A DNA stretch of 64,000 bases from Aedes albopictus. Taxonomy: Eukaryota; Arthropoda; Insecta; Diptera; Culicidae. The stretch lies in the NCBI RefSeq assembly GCF_035046485.1, contig NC_085137.1:339750505-339814504 (forward strand), given 5' to 3'. The notes under the pieces are model-generated. The model made no database searches and was not told the origin of the DNA. It was given only the letters and a program-made list of their open reading frames with translations. Below are positions 1 to 10,090 of this stretch, in pieces. Each line of letters opens with the position of its first letter. Positions within the stretch are counted from its first letter, which is position 1. The position numbers and the translations under genes were made by a program.

Positions 1-1560
1 CACTCAGATTTTTTCTAGGAAGTGTTCCTTCAGGAAGTCTTCCGTGATTTTTTTTAAAGAAAATTCTCTGAGAATTTATCCAGCATTTCCTCTGCGAATT
101 TCTCCATGAATTCCTCTGGGAATTTCTCTAGGACTTCCTTTTTTGTTTTCTCCAGGAATTTCACCGGGAATTTCTCCGGGAATTCCTTCGGGAATGTCTC
201 TGGAAATAGTCCCTGGAATTTCTACAGAAATTCCACTAGGAATTTCTTCAGGAAATCCTTTCAAAATTTTTCCTGGAATTCCACTAGGAAAATCTTTACG
301 ACTCCTTAAAGTAAATTTCTCCGGGAATTCTTTTAAGACTCCCATCAGCAATTTCTCCACTGATTCCTTCAGCAATTTCTCCAGATTATTTCCAGGAATT
401 CTTTCGGGTATTTCTCCAGGAATTATCTCGGGGATTCCTCCAGGGATTCCCTCAGGGGATTCCTCCTGAGATTCTTCCAGAAATTTCCTTCGGGGAATCA
501 CCCAGGAAGGAGGATTCCCTGAAGAATTTTCCAGAGGAATTGCTGGAGAAATTACCGGAGGAATACTTAGAGAAATTTCCTGAGGAAATCCTAGATGTAT
601 TCTCAGAGGAATACTTGGTGAAATTCCCAGAGGATTCTGGGAATGACAATTCCTGAGAAAATCCCGTAGATTTCCTTTAAAAATTCCCGGTGGAATTTCA
701 GAAGAGCCTCCGGAGGAATTCCTGAAAGAATTCCCGGAGGATTTTCTGGAAGATTTCAAGAAAAAATTCCCAAAACCATTTCTGAAGGATTTCCTGGAGA
801 AATTCCTGGAGAAATTCCTGGAGAAATTCTCGGAGGAATTCCTGGAGCAATTCCCAGAGGAACTAAAGGGTAAATTCCCGGAGGTATTCGTAAAGGAAGT
901 CCTAGAGAAATTCCGGGAGAAATTCTCGAGGGTTTTGTGAAACAAAATCACGGAAGACTTCCTGAAAAGATTCCTGGAGAAATTCCTAGAGGTTTTTCTT
1001 GAACAAAAAAACGACAGTTTTCCTTAGAAAACTCCCAGATACATTCCTGGAGAAACTCCTGGAAAAATTCCCAAAGAAATTCCTAGAGAAATTCTTGGAA
1101 GAATTCCTATAGAACATCCCGGAGGAATTCCTGGAAAAATTCCCGGAGGCACTCATGGACGAATTCCTGGAGAAATTCTCAGTGAAATTTCCGGAGGAAA
1201 TCTTGGAAAAAAAGTCTGGTGGAATTCCTGGAAAAAATCCCAGAAGAATTTCTGCAGAAATTGCCGAAGGAACTCCTGAAGGAGTTCCTGATAGGAGTCT
1301 CAGATGAAATCCTGGGGAAATTTCCCGAGGAATCGCCGGAGGAATTCCTGGAGGATTTCCTTGAGGAACTTCTGGAGGATGTCTCCTAGAAGAATTTCTG
1401 GAAGATTTCCTGAGGAAATTACTGGAAGAAGTTCTAGAGGAATTCCCAGCGCAATTCTTGGATAAACTCCCAGTGGAATTCCCGAGAAATTCCTGGAAAA
1501 ATCCCGGACGAGTTCCTGTAGAAATTCCCGGAGACATTCTCGGAAGAAAAAAAAAACGGA
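1..1560. repeat. Degenerate 12-bp minisatellite, orientation flips near 475
   Basis: A 12-bp unit close to GGAGAAATTCCT is repeated imperfectly throughout. Up to about 475 the unit reads as its reverse complement (ATTTCTCCAGGAATTCC); beyond that it reads forward, so two arrays meet head to head. Because 12 is a multiple of 3, long frames open on both strands and encode IPGE- or FSGNS-type peptide repeats; these are artefacts, not genes. Shorter patches of the same unit recur near 16.2, 17.2 and 18.3 kb. Confidence 0.85.
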
Positions 1561-1659
1561 GCAAAAAAAGCAATATTGTAGTACAACAAAACTTGTCGGC
1601 AGGGGTTCAAAGATGGTGTTAAAGCATTGCCTCTTGTACCACCGTACTCGACCGTCTAC

Positions 1660-2452
1660 TATCCTGCCAAATGGTTCTTAGCTTGCTGAACAACCAGATA
1701 CGTCTTACTTCCTCTTAACTTTCGGAACAATTTGCTGCACGTTTTCCGCTTTTTGAGATAAAATTGTTTGAATTTTTGATTGCTGGTGTCACCTAGCGTC
1801 GCCATTGCCGGATAGATCTCAACCTGCCGAAAAGTTTTATAGAAAACGCCATGCTTTTAGCTTATTACAATAACGAGATACACGTGTTTAAATATTATAC
1901 ACAAGGTGCCACCTAGCGAATAAATCACGAATCAAAGACTCAACTATCAGACAGTTTTAGCTTGCTGAAGAACTTTGTTGAAGACGGCATCATTCTACCT
2001 TATCAGGATTCTGAGATATAGAAATTTGAAGATTTTTTACCCTGGTGCCACCTAGTGGACGATTCTCGAACCAAAGACGCCATTGCCAGATAGTTCTTAG
2101 CCTGCTGAACAACTTTGCTGAAAACGGCATGCTTGTACCTCAATAGGGTATCGAGATATACGAGTTTGAATTTTTCAGACACAATGCGCCACCTAGCGGA
2201 TAAATCCCAAACCAAAGACTTTACTATCAGATAGTTCTGAGCTTGCTGAAGAATTTTGCCGAAGACAGCATCATTCTATCTTATCAGGTTTCTGAGACAT
2301 GAGGATTTGAACATTTTTGACACTGGCGCCGCCTAGCGGCTGAATCGCGAACCAAAGTCGCCGTTGCCAGTTAGTTCTTAACCTGCTGAACAAATTCGCC
2401 GAAGACACTATACTTCTACCTCATCGGGATCTTGAGATATACGTTGCGCAAA
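1660..2452 (+). repeat. Tandem array of ~138-bp units, alternating two types
   Basis: A core GGTGCCACCTAGCGG recurs near 1787, 1907, 2043, 2186 and 2322, that is every 120-142 bp. Each unit continues with an AACCAAAGA segment, then a GTTCTTAGCCTGCTGAACAA-like segment and a GAAGAC(G/A)GCAT segment. Units alternate between a GCCATTGCCAGATAG form and an ACTATCAGATAG form, suggesting the real unit is a dimer of about 275 bp. No coding function is seen. Confidence 0.75.
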
Positions 2453-2472
2453 GTATGTGGCCAATTTTGGTA

Positions 2473-3251
2473 CCGTGATTTCGGGTGAAATTGATCAGTG
2501 GGGTGAAATTGATCGAAGTGAGGACAATTTTTATTTGTCCAAAATAAAGCTTTGAACTTAGAACAATTTGTAGAAAATGACCATCATCTGGCTAAAGGGT
2601 TATTGAATGATGAGATTACATGTTTTACCTTTAATTAGTTATATATTTCTGTATTAAGTTTAATATTTTCCGAAACTGCGTGTTTCGCGAATTTCAAGGA
2701 CACTTTCAAACTTTTGTTACCGTAGCTGTATCGCACATGGAATTAATATTCGAATGAATGTTTATAGCTGCCAAGTGTTCGCTTAACCTGATTTCGTCAT
2801 CAAAAGTTGTATAAAAATTGATATTTATGTATAAAACTGTACTTTTGCTAAAGTAATGATTTGCTTGGTATGAAAATTGCATACTTTTAGGCGTTTTCTT
2901 TAGATTTATAAACTTTAAAGTTAAATAATTCAGAATTTACTAAACTTGTATAAGATTTACAAAGCTTTTCGCATTCTGGAGTGATTAGTTCAGATGAAAA
3001 TTTTATTTTCAGCACTTGCAAAGACAATTCACTGACTGATCAATTTCACCCCGAAACTAAAATTTCTGATTTTTTATTTTAAATGATATTTATTGCAATA
3101 AAATGATTTGCGGTAAAAGTTTCTACCTCGGTGACTGATGAAACCCGTGGTCGTACTTGTTTTAAAGCATTGAGTTTAACCATATCGATAACTATTCAAA
3201 AATTAGAAGCCAACATCTGTGAAAAGTGATCAATTTCACCCGAAATCACGG
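2473..3251. mobile_element. TA-flanked MITE, CCGTGATTTCGGG family
   Basis: The ends are perfect inverted repeats (CCGTGATTTCGGGTGAAATT and its complement) bordered by TA at 2471-2472 and 3252-3253, as expected for Tc1/mariner-type insertion. The motif GAAATTGATCA is repeated just inside the left end and appears inverted at the right. No transposase frame is present. Two relatives lie at 27613-29170. Confidence 0.8.
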
Positions 3252-3255
3252 TACC

Positions 3256-4117
3256 CCAAGACAATCCGGAAAAACTCCGGAACCGTGTGGACCAGGCACC
3301 CATGTCCCCGGCATCATAAACTAGAAGTGTTTTTCGGGAAGTTGTGAAAATTTCATCAAAATCCATCGAAAAACAAAAAAGTTATGTCCATTTTTGTGCT
3401 TTTCCGAAGGTGGAAAATGTACGTTGGCTGGATGAAGGTTAATACTAGATTCTAACATCAGATGTTTTATATCTCTCTTATACAGCATTTATAGAACACA
3501 TTTTGAAATTTTCAATTCTCAAGATGTTTTCTGTGTTACTTGGGTGTAGTATGCACCCTCAAATCGTTCCGGCAGAGGGCTTGAACTTAGTTTTGTAATA
3601 AGATCGATTGATAGACAAACATTTTGTTCACCCATTTAAATAAAAAAAATAAGAAATTGGCTAAAACATTTTAAAACATTTTTTCGTCATTCTCGTCGTG
3701 TCTTTTTGGTAAGTTTCTCAAGCACTTATGTTCATCTACTTGACCGGGGTCTTTCATAGATTAGTTTGTAAATTCACAGTTATAATTCATCAACATATTG
3801 AAGGGCATAAGATTCGATTACGGTCCCGTTCAAAAGTTTTGCTGTATATTTTTTTATGTGTTTTGTGCAACACGTATCTTTATGATTACCCCACAATGTA
3901 TTTTGACTGCTTCAGTAATGCTGGAAACGATAGCTCTTAGTTAATAGTTGTGAAAGTCTTCATAAAATACATTGTATAAAAAGGTTGGAAACCAGGTCGT
4001 ATTCCAGTTGGGCCGTAATGCCATGATCAAAAAGAAACAGATTTCATGGCTAGAGTAAAAGGATGAACATGAATTAACACGAAATAAATGAATTTCACAC
4101 CAATAAACTACCGTGTA
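3256..4117. other. AT-rich non-coding DNA, no gene seen
   Basis: No coding frame with a recognisable protein. A short stretch near 4006-4035 (CAGTTGGGCCGTAATGCCA) resembles the 3' tail of the Feilai-type SINE in plus orientation, but is too short to be sure. Confidence 0.5.
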
Positions 4118-4356
4118 CAATGTGCGAACTTTTGCCCCGCATACCCCGCATGCCCCCATACTTGGGGCAAAAGTTCGCATTGGAGTACTTGTTTTAAAAA
4201 TTGTATTACTAAAACTACAGAAGGAACGCGAAAATATCTAGTTCTACGTTTTGAAGGTAACATGATAGGGACCCGTTTATCAAAGAAAAATGATATTATT
4301 TTCTTTTTATTTAATAGTTATTTTGTGAAGTCTGTTAGGTGCGAACTTTTGCCCCG
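4118..4356. mobile_element. MITE ends, TGCGAACTTTTGCCCC family
   Basis: TGCGAACTTTTGCCCC occurs at about 4119 and 4340, with its complement GGGGCAAAAGTTCGCA at 4157-4172. The pair 4157/4340 brackets a ~200-bp AT-rich segment next to TA dinucleotides, as a small mariner-type MITE would; the copy at 4119 looks like the end of a neighbouring or truncated copy. Confidence 0.6.
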
Positions 4357-4370
4357 CATTACTCTAGCTG

Positions 4371-4428
4371 GGAAAGCAGTGGAGAATGTTGAAAGCTTCC
4401 AATATGTTGGTAGCCAAATGGCGACCAT
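4371..4428 (+). pseudogene. LINE-A reverse transcriptase fragment
   Basis: The plus strand encodes VENVESFQYVGSQMAT, matching the VENVESSQYLGSQMAT segment of the minus-strand LINE at 12.7 kb. Only about 20 residues remain, joined directly to the MITE end. It is a dead fragment of the reverse-transcriptase C-terminal part. Confidence 0.75.
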
Positions 4429-4715
4429 GCATCGTAGAAAAAAACAGAGGCGTTTATTTCACTAAAAAAGTTTATTTGACGGTGCACGATTTTTGGGATA
4501 TGATTTTTTGAAGTATGGGATGTTTTTAGAAATTTAGAAAAATCGTGAAATTTCATCTAGCGTTATCCGGAAAAATAGGTGGCTGTATTATTTTGAATTC
4601 CATATTGATCATATCCCATAATTTCTACTTCCGATGACTTTTTTTTTGAAAATTGGAGACCCTTCGGCCCAATCTGTTGGATAATAATAAAAAAAAAATC
4701 TCCAGCAGTATATAT

Positions 4716-4800
4716 TGACGAGTTCAGCTGCAATACCATCCTTAACACCTGCTTTGTTGGTTTAAAGCTGATGAATGACATCTTTAACTTCCTTCAAATA
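4716..4800 (-). pseudogene. LINE-B linker/RT fragment
   Basis: The sequence matches the minus-strand LINE-B copy at 35.57-35.66 kb (the region encoding EVKDAIHQLKTNKAAGKNGIAAELI) with several substitutions and a frame break. About 85 bp survive, with no adjoining LINE sequence. It is a short relic of the same LINE family. Confidence 0.7.
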
Positions 4801-4859
4801 CCTACAAGGTTGAGGTACTAATTTGTTGATATGTACCTTTCCAAAGAATATGGTTGAAC

Positions 4860-6050
4860 AGGACTAAAATCTTCCCTACACACACCCCTGATCCAAACAC
4901 CCAAGCATCCCATAGGCTCCCAGCAACCTAGTTGCACTCCTCCAGATCTTGCTTCCATCTGTCGACCGATCTGATCAACCTCTCGCACCGCAGTCGTCGC
5001 CCAAAGTATCGCAATTCGTACGCAACCAAAGTTTTATGAATGAACCAGCCAATTTTGCTCACCATTGGGAAAAATAATTGAATCTGGTCTGCTGCTGTGA
5101 TTTTGGCCTGTCTATTGCCTTAGCTGTGTATGTGGCTGGTACCGTCGTCGTCATCGTCGTCGCCGGCCGTGAGGAAACACACATGGGCCAACACACAGCT
5201 GCATCGAACGCGTTGTGTTTGGCCCGTTTGGTCGTATTTTTCGGCTATCCATGCGGACTGCGGAGTCCCCGGTTTCTTGATCTTCTTCTCTCGTCTAGGT
5301 TTGTAGACCTTGGGTGTTTGGTTGGTGGATTCCTCGCGTAGCTAAATTCGATCATAATTCATCTATTTATTATACGATTATTAACGGATAATTATGATCA
5401 TTTTTTAGACGTTGCTTGGCTCCCGCGTATCGCAAAGAATCGATTTTCTCTTTTTTGGACTGTTTTGGAGCCTCCACGATTGGTGTGTTCCAGAACATCC
5501 TGTTTAAGCCGGCGGCGGTGGTGGTGGTTGTGGTGCGTTTGCAAGCTGTTTTTGGTATCGATGGATGGCTCCCGTTTGGCCGTATGATGCTCGCGGGCAA
5601 GGCCAGGCCAGGTCGGGTCGCGTCGCTCTTCTTGCGGGACTCAAGCGTAACGATTCCAAACGGTGGCAGCGGAAGAATTATCAAAGCAATTATCGGCTGA
5701 CTTTTCCCGTGCTTCTGTGTGAAATTGTTTGCTTCTGCTGTAACCCCCGGATGCTGCAGCATGGGAATGTGGTTTTGAAAGTATTAGATGAGTAGAATTG
5801 AGCAAAACACCCGAACAGGTATTGTTCAGATATTTTATTGTCCCCATTGAAATTGATTTTAATATGCATTTATTTGTAATCTGAATAATTGGAATTTTAC
5901 ACAGAACTAATGAAGCAGGGTTGGGTTGACCATTCTCAATGCGCTCTTCCATTTTTCTAACACCAATTGCAATAATTCCTCTATCCTGCATATAAGTTTT
6001 TGGGTGTTATCGGGGCCTGCCTTCAGATAGTTTCCTGGAAAACATTAATT
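4860..6050. other. Single-copy-looking DNA, higher GC, no gene assigned
   Basis: This stretch lacks the palindromes and repeats seen around it and is richer in CpG and GGC/GTC triplets (5130-5190, 5510-5640). It has ORFs up to 130 codons on both strands, but none shows a recognisable domain or splice pattern. A 10-bp inverted repeat GATCATAATT/AATTATGATC spans about 5350-5400. It could be a regulatory island or an unrecognised exon. Confidence 0.4.
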
Positions 6051-6056
6051 ATTCCA

Positions 6057-6724
6057 TAACACAGCGTAACAAAAATTAACTTTTTGTCTGTCTCAAGAGC
6101 AAACTTATGTGTCTCCGAAAGATTTTGAGCCGCTGAATCCGAATCCGGGCTCAGATTTGTTCCAACACGTCACAATTTTGAGCTATACCTCAATTTATAG
6201 GGCAAAATATGCGATTTTGGGCTTTTTTGACTGCAAGCCATTAAGCAAGGAAATATTTTTTAAGCAATCAAAAGGTTAATTGGTCAATTAACATCTAAAT
6301 CAACGACTCATGCAAAATATTTCATTTTATAAAAATCGAATTTGATAGTTTTAAGCGATTTATGTTAGGTACGATATTTCCCATACAAGTCACCCTTCAA
6401 AAATTGCATGCAAGTTTTCATAGTAACATAAAATGCTTAAATCTATCAAATTTGATTAGGTAAAACGAAATATTTTGCATGAGTCGTTAATTTAGATGTT
6501 AATTTACCAATTAAACTTTTGATTGCTTAAAAAGAATATTTCCATGCTTCATGGCTTACAGTCAAAAAAGCCCAAAATCGCATATTTTGCCCTATAAAAT
6601 GAGGTATAGCTCAAAATTGTGACGTGTTGGAACAAATCTGAGCCCGGATTCGGGTTCAGCGGCCCAAAATCCTTCGGAGGCACATAAGTTTGCTCTTGAG
6701 ACAAAAAAATGTTGCGCTGTGTAA
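6057..6724. mobile_element. Foldback MITE, TTACACAGCGCAACA ends
   Basis: The left part (CACAGCGTAACAAAAATTAA, then CTCAAGAGCAAACTTATGTG and a GAATCCGGGCTCAGA block) is repeated in reverse complement at the right end, so nearly the whole 668 bp folds on itself. Inverted arms run from 6057 to about 6390 and from about 6400 to 6724. There is no coding content. The transposon superfamily cannot be set from the ends alone. Confidence 0.8.
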
Positions 6725-6845
6725 CCAACTATTAAATCAGTTAAAAACGTGGTCCTCTTCCAGTTTTCAGAGAAGGGAAGAATTGTTAAACGGTGTTACT
6801 AAAGATTGACAATTTTTTTGCATTTTTTTAAGCTAACTTACTCAC

Positions 6846-6990
6846 TTTAAGTCCTTGGCACCCACGGTGATGCAGAGGGCCGAATCGAAAGATTTCCATC
6901 CTGGGCGATTGCCAGCCATCGCTTTGACCTGTTGCTAGGTCAAATTTCTATCGACTTGCTTGATTTCGTTATTGAGCGATTCCAAGCAAC
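6846..6990 (-). pseudogene. LINE-A C-terminal end (ORF terminus)
   Basis: The minus strand encodes NNEIKQVDRNLT, then a stop where tryptophan is expected (TAG for TGG), then QQVKAMAGNRPGW and a tail ending GAKDLK before TGA. This is the typical extreme C-terminus of the LINE whose body lies on the same strand at 11.1-14.5 kb, in the correct order. It was probably split from that copy by the 7.0-11.1 kb insertion. That it belongs to the same copy is inference. Confidence 0.7.
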
Positions 6991-7004
6991 AGCATCAAAA
7001 TTAA

Positions 7005-7825
7005 GGAAAATTTTTAATTCATGATTTTCTATTGAACTGAAACTTTGCACAGTTTTTCAGTTCCATCTAAATCGCCATTTTTCGATATCAAATTTTTATT
7101 TAGAGCCACGACTAACTTTTCAAAAGGGTGTATGTGAAAATGGTTCAAAAATATTCAAAAATATGCACAGCAAAAACGGATTGTTCGATTGTTATGAATT
7201 TTTCAGCAAAGTTAGATAGCTAAATGGTGATTTCTAAGAAAATATACACTGTGAAAAAAAAATCTATTTTATCATTGAAAAACATCATTTTTGTCACAAA
7301 AACTCAAATATCTCAAAACCCTATCTTTTTACCAACTTGAATTTTTTAGGGAAAACGGTCCATTGTATTAGCAATCTACCATAAAAATTTGGTGATGGTA
7401 AACTAATAAACAAAAAAGTTATAACATTTCAAAAATTTCACAATTTTTACATTTAGTAAAAAAAATTTTTCTGTGTAAATTATTTCGGCCGAAAATCGCG
7501 ATTTGATGCTGATTTTATTGTTCAGCAAAGTTAGATAACTAAATGGCGATTCCTAAGAAAATATACACTGTGAAAAAAATCTTTTTTAACATTAAAAAAT
7601 ATCATTTTTGTCACAAAAACTCAAATATCTCAAAACCCTATCTTTTTACCAACGTAATTTTTTAGAGAAAACGGTCCATTGTATTAGCAATCTACCATGA
7701 AAATAAACAAAAAAGTTATGACAATTCAAACATTTCACAATTTTTACATTTAGTAATAATTTTTTTTAGTGTAAATTATTTCGGCCGGAAATTGAAGTTT
7801 GATGCTGATTTTATTGTTAATGGCC
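7005..7825 (+). repeat. Left arm of a long inverted repeat, with internal duplication
   Basis: Begins near CTGAAACTTTGCACAGTTTT and ends at TGATGCTGATTTTATTG. The same sequence is present reversed at 10603-11102. Within this arm a ~315-bp block (TTCAGCAAAGTTAGATA to GCTGATTTTATTG) occurs twice in tandem, at about 7202-7520 and 7521-7823; the right arm has it once. No protein is encoded. Confidence 0.75.
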
Positions 7826-7870
7826 TTGCGTGAGTAAAACAAGTTGTTTTTATTATATATTATATATACA

Positions 7871-8083
7871 TGTTGGGATCCCTGGTGAACCACCCCAATC
7901 AGTCATCATTTCGGATTATAGATCACGAAAACACATCTTCAATTATGCCGACCAGATCACAGCTTCTGATCTGTCGCGGTGCTCAACACAAACTGCCCTT
8001 TATTTCAATTCAATACAATTCTACAATTCATTGGCAATAGGGATTTCCCGTAACATCGAGTACCTTAATTTTAAAACCTAACA
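7871..8083 (-). repeat. 3' LTR of the short LTR element
   Basis: 213 bp, TG...CA ends in element orientation TGTTAGG...CCCAACA. On the minus strand it contains AATAAA (plus coordinates 7999-8004), a candidate polyadenylation signal. No clear purine-only tract precedes it; the best candidate on the minus strand is GAAAAAAGG about 40 bp upstream. Confidence 0.9.
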
Positions 8084-8923
8084 TTCGGCCAACCTGACCG
8101 GCATCCGTCCCGGATGGCGCCTTTTTTCATTGTCCTCATCGTCATCGTCGCGGTGAATTGCAGCTTTCCCAACATAATTGCTTAGTCCACTACGGCTCCT
8201 AAACTGCATATGACCGCATCTCATTAGCAGAAATCGTTTGATGTAGTACGGTTCTGCGTACACATACCAGCCATATTGACGAAACTGCTTTCCGTTTCTG
8301 CGATATTTGCCCGTACACTTCCTAGGCCGAAATGATCTGGAGCCTCGGAATCGATTTCGTTGTTGATGTTTGTGCGATTTAGTATAACCGCTACTGTACT
8401 CGAAATCGGTATCATCATTTAGTGGTGTCTTCGCCGCCGCTTCAACCTCGGCCACATTTGATTGAGATCGAACAGGCACGGTAAACAGCACATCGTCGTC
8501 GTCACTCGTGGTATTGTTCACCTCGTTGTTCACTGCTTTCCAAATTTTATTGTTTTCTTCGCTTCGCTCATCAACTGCACTCTGTGAACACGCCTGCATG
8601 TCGTCGATGGTAGAGCTCAACAATTTAGTCTCATTTCTCCGACCGTCTAATTCTTCCCGTAGCAAGTTTACTTCCTGGGCTAATTTGGACGTTCTATTGA
8701 CAAACACCTCCACTTGTGCGGCGAATTTAGCCCACAAACTATTATAACAGTTTAAGTCCACTTCTACACATCCATTGACAAGCTGGATGCCGTAATTGTT
8801 ATTCGCGCCTATATCACTTCCCACTGATGCAATGACTTGGTTCTGGTGTTCACCGCCTGGGATTCCCGGACGAGCCCCCAAAATTGTTGGGATCCCTGGT
8901 GAACCACCCCAATCAGTCATCAT
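8078..8923 (-). CDS. Gag-like protein of the short LTR element
   Basis: A single uninterrupted frame of about 281 residues spans the whole interior. The frame is open from within the 5' LTR (first Met at 8923), across the primer site, to a stop just inside the other LTR. Residues ~60-110 look helical and coiled-coil prone (KLAQEVNLLREELDGRR). Then follow an acidic stretch (TSDDDD), a basic Arg/Lys-rich stretch (HQQRNRFRGSRSFRPRK) likely to bind RNA, and an acidic/basic tail. No CCHC knuckle, protease, RT or integrase motif is seen. A Gag role is inferred from position and composition. The start is uncertain, as no later Met lies near the primer site. Confidence 0.6.
   Translation of the reverse strand: MMTDWGGSPGIPTILGARPGIPGGEHQNQVIASVGSDIGANNNYGIQLVNGCVEVDLNCYNSLWAKFAAQVEVFVNRTSKLAQEVNLLREELDGRRNETKLLSSTIDDMQACSQSAVDERSEENNKIWKAVNNEVNNTTSDDDDVLFTVPVRSQSNVAEVEAAAKTPLNDDTDFEYSSGYTKSHKHQQRNRFRGSRSFRPRKCTGKYRRNGKQFRQYGWYVYAEPYYIKRFLLMRCGHMQFRSRSGLSNYVGKAAIHRDDDDEDNEKRRHPGRMPVRLAEC
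8863..8880 (-). promoter_or_regulatory. Primer-binding site, tRNA-Pro type
   Basis: On the minus strand TGGGGGCTCGTCCGGGAA starts four bases after the LTR end. It is the complement of the 3' end of tRNA-Pro (CCCGGACGAGCCCCCA), matching 17 of 18 bases as I recall that tRNA. The same primer class is used by murine gammaretroviruses and several other LTR elements. Confidence 0.75.
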
Positions 8924-9097
8924 TTCGGATTATAGATCACGAAAACACATCTTCAATTATGCCGACCAGATCACAGCTTCTGATCTGTCGCGGTGCTCAA
9001 CACAAACTGCCCTTTATTTCAATTCAATACAATTCTACAATTCATTGGCAATAGGGATTTCCCGTAACATCGAGTACCTTAATTTTAAAACCTAACA
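8885..9097 (-). repeat. 5' LTR of the short LTR element
   Basis: Identical in sequence to the LTR at 7871-8083. In element orientation it should carry the promoter and start the transcript; the matching AATAAA lies at 9013-9018. The right flank TACA duplicates the left flank of the element. Confidence 0.9.
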
Positions 9098-9323
9098 TAC
9101 ATATAATATAATATACTATGTACCGTAATGTTCCGATTTTATCACGCCCTCCGCGCATTAGTCGTTTGTTCATTAATTTGCTGTTACATTTGAGGACAAG
9201 TGTTTTCCCTCTTCTTCAAGATGAATGTTGAAAGCGTGTTTTGCAACGTTAAAAATATTGAAATGGGTATAGATGTTGAAGAATATTACAGGGCATTTTT
9301 GAAAAGGGGCGTAATTAAATTGT

Positions 9324-9713
9324 TTAAACAGATGTCGCTGATGGCAATTTCTCAGTTGTTGTCGTTTTCGAACTTCCTGCGCCCTGCTTTACCGATGATA
9401 TACAGATGGCTCGTTTGTCAAATTCTAGACGGCAGGACGTGCAAATGCGTAGTTTTGTACACAATGTGGACATTTGGGCATAACCAGTCTCTTTCAGTTT
9501 ATCTATGGTGCTTTCGGTGAGATTTCGTAACTCTTTTGAACATTTTTTTTCATCAAACGGTCTACAAGAGAGCGTTGAGTTGAAGACCTTTGAGAAAGCG
9601 AAGTTCATCTTGTTCGTTAGATTATAATAAACAAAATCACTTATTAATTTTAACTTACTTGTTTGGTGTTGGTGGCTGAAGAAAAAAAATACTATACAAT
9701 TTTTAATATTCAT
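9324..9713 (-). CDS. Possible transposon-derived Cys-rich protein fragment
   Basis: A 129-residue minus-strand frame. The central part (KCSKELRNLTESTIDKLKE, then LRICTSCRLEFDKR) resembles the N-terminal module of a family of uncharacterised insect and cnidarian proteins that look mobile-element derived and carry a C-x2-C pair after a helical segment; an upstream Cys (LSCRPF) could complete a zinc site. The first ~30 residues (F-rich) are probably not coding. No partner exon is visible. It could equally be chance; the assignment is tentative. Confidence 0.3.
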   Translation of the reverse strand: MNIKNCIVFFFFSHQHQTSKLKLISDFVYYNLTNKMNFAFSKVFNSTLSCRPFDEKKCSKELRNLTESTIDKLKETGYAQMSTLCTKLRICTSCRLEFDKRAICISSVKQGAGSSKTTTTEKLPSATSV

Positions 9714-9762
9714 AGCGGTAGTATTTTTTTGTTTTTTTCGTGAGCATTGTCAGGTATGTATA

Positions 9763-10019
9763 CAGACAAACAAACGTAACACTGGCGAAATTTTCATTGA
9801 CCACGCCTTCAACGATCATTTTGAATCTTGGTTGTGGCTTTCATAACAAGAAGAGCGCCCATCGTTTTTCTTTGCGTTTGACGTTTCACACTAGCGCCTT
9901 CTGATGACGATATTGCACAACGCAGTGTTTCGTGAAACATTTCCACCAGGTGGTGATAGTGTGAACTGGGCGATGAATTTTCACTAAAATTGTTCTAGGC
10001 GTTTCGTCTGTTTGTCTGT
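9763..10019. mobile_element. Candidate MITE, CAGACAAACA ends
   Basis: The left end CAGACAAACAAACG is mirrored at the right by CGTCTGTTTGTCTG, with further inward similarity (GAAATTTTCATT against its complement). About 257 bp, no coding content. A target duplication is not clear. Confidence 0.6.
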
Positions 10020-10090
10020 GGTATGTACCTCTTATGCATTTGTTGTTGTTGAAGTTACTCGCATTCTTCCGATCATAAAGTCTGTTCTCT

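Larger units (their letters stand above)
7871..9097 (-). mobile_element. Short non-autonomous LTR retrotransposon, intact termini
   Basis: Two 213-bp direct repeats (7871-8083 and 8885-9097) read base-for-base identical, start TGTTGGGATC, end CCTAACA and are flanked by a perfect 4-bp duplication TACA (7867-7870, 9098-9101). A tRNA-Pro-type primer site next to the right LTR fixes transcription on the minus strand. The 801-bp interior has one Gag-like frame and no protease, RT or integrase, so movement would need proteins from another element. Identical LTRs imply recent insertion. Confidence 0.9.

Noticed and set aside
76..1573. Long ORFs with IPGE/SGNS repeats on both strands
   Set aside because: They follow from a 12-bp (4-codon) minisatellite that opens several frames; no start, splice or domain evidence.
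1660..2452. CRISPR array
   Set aside because: Unit length (~138 bp), whole-unit similarity and eukaryotic context exclude it.
4088..4465. 125-codon plus-strand frame as a gene
   Set aside because: It joins MITE ends to a LINE-A RT fragment by chance.
7830..9095. Two plus-strand ORFs with identical C-terminal 69 residues
   Set aside because: The identity is the LTR pair read antisense; no protein is implied.
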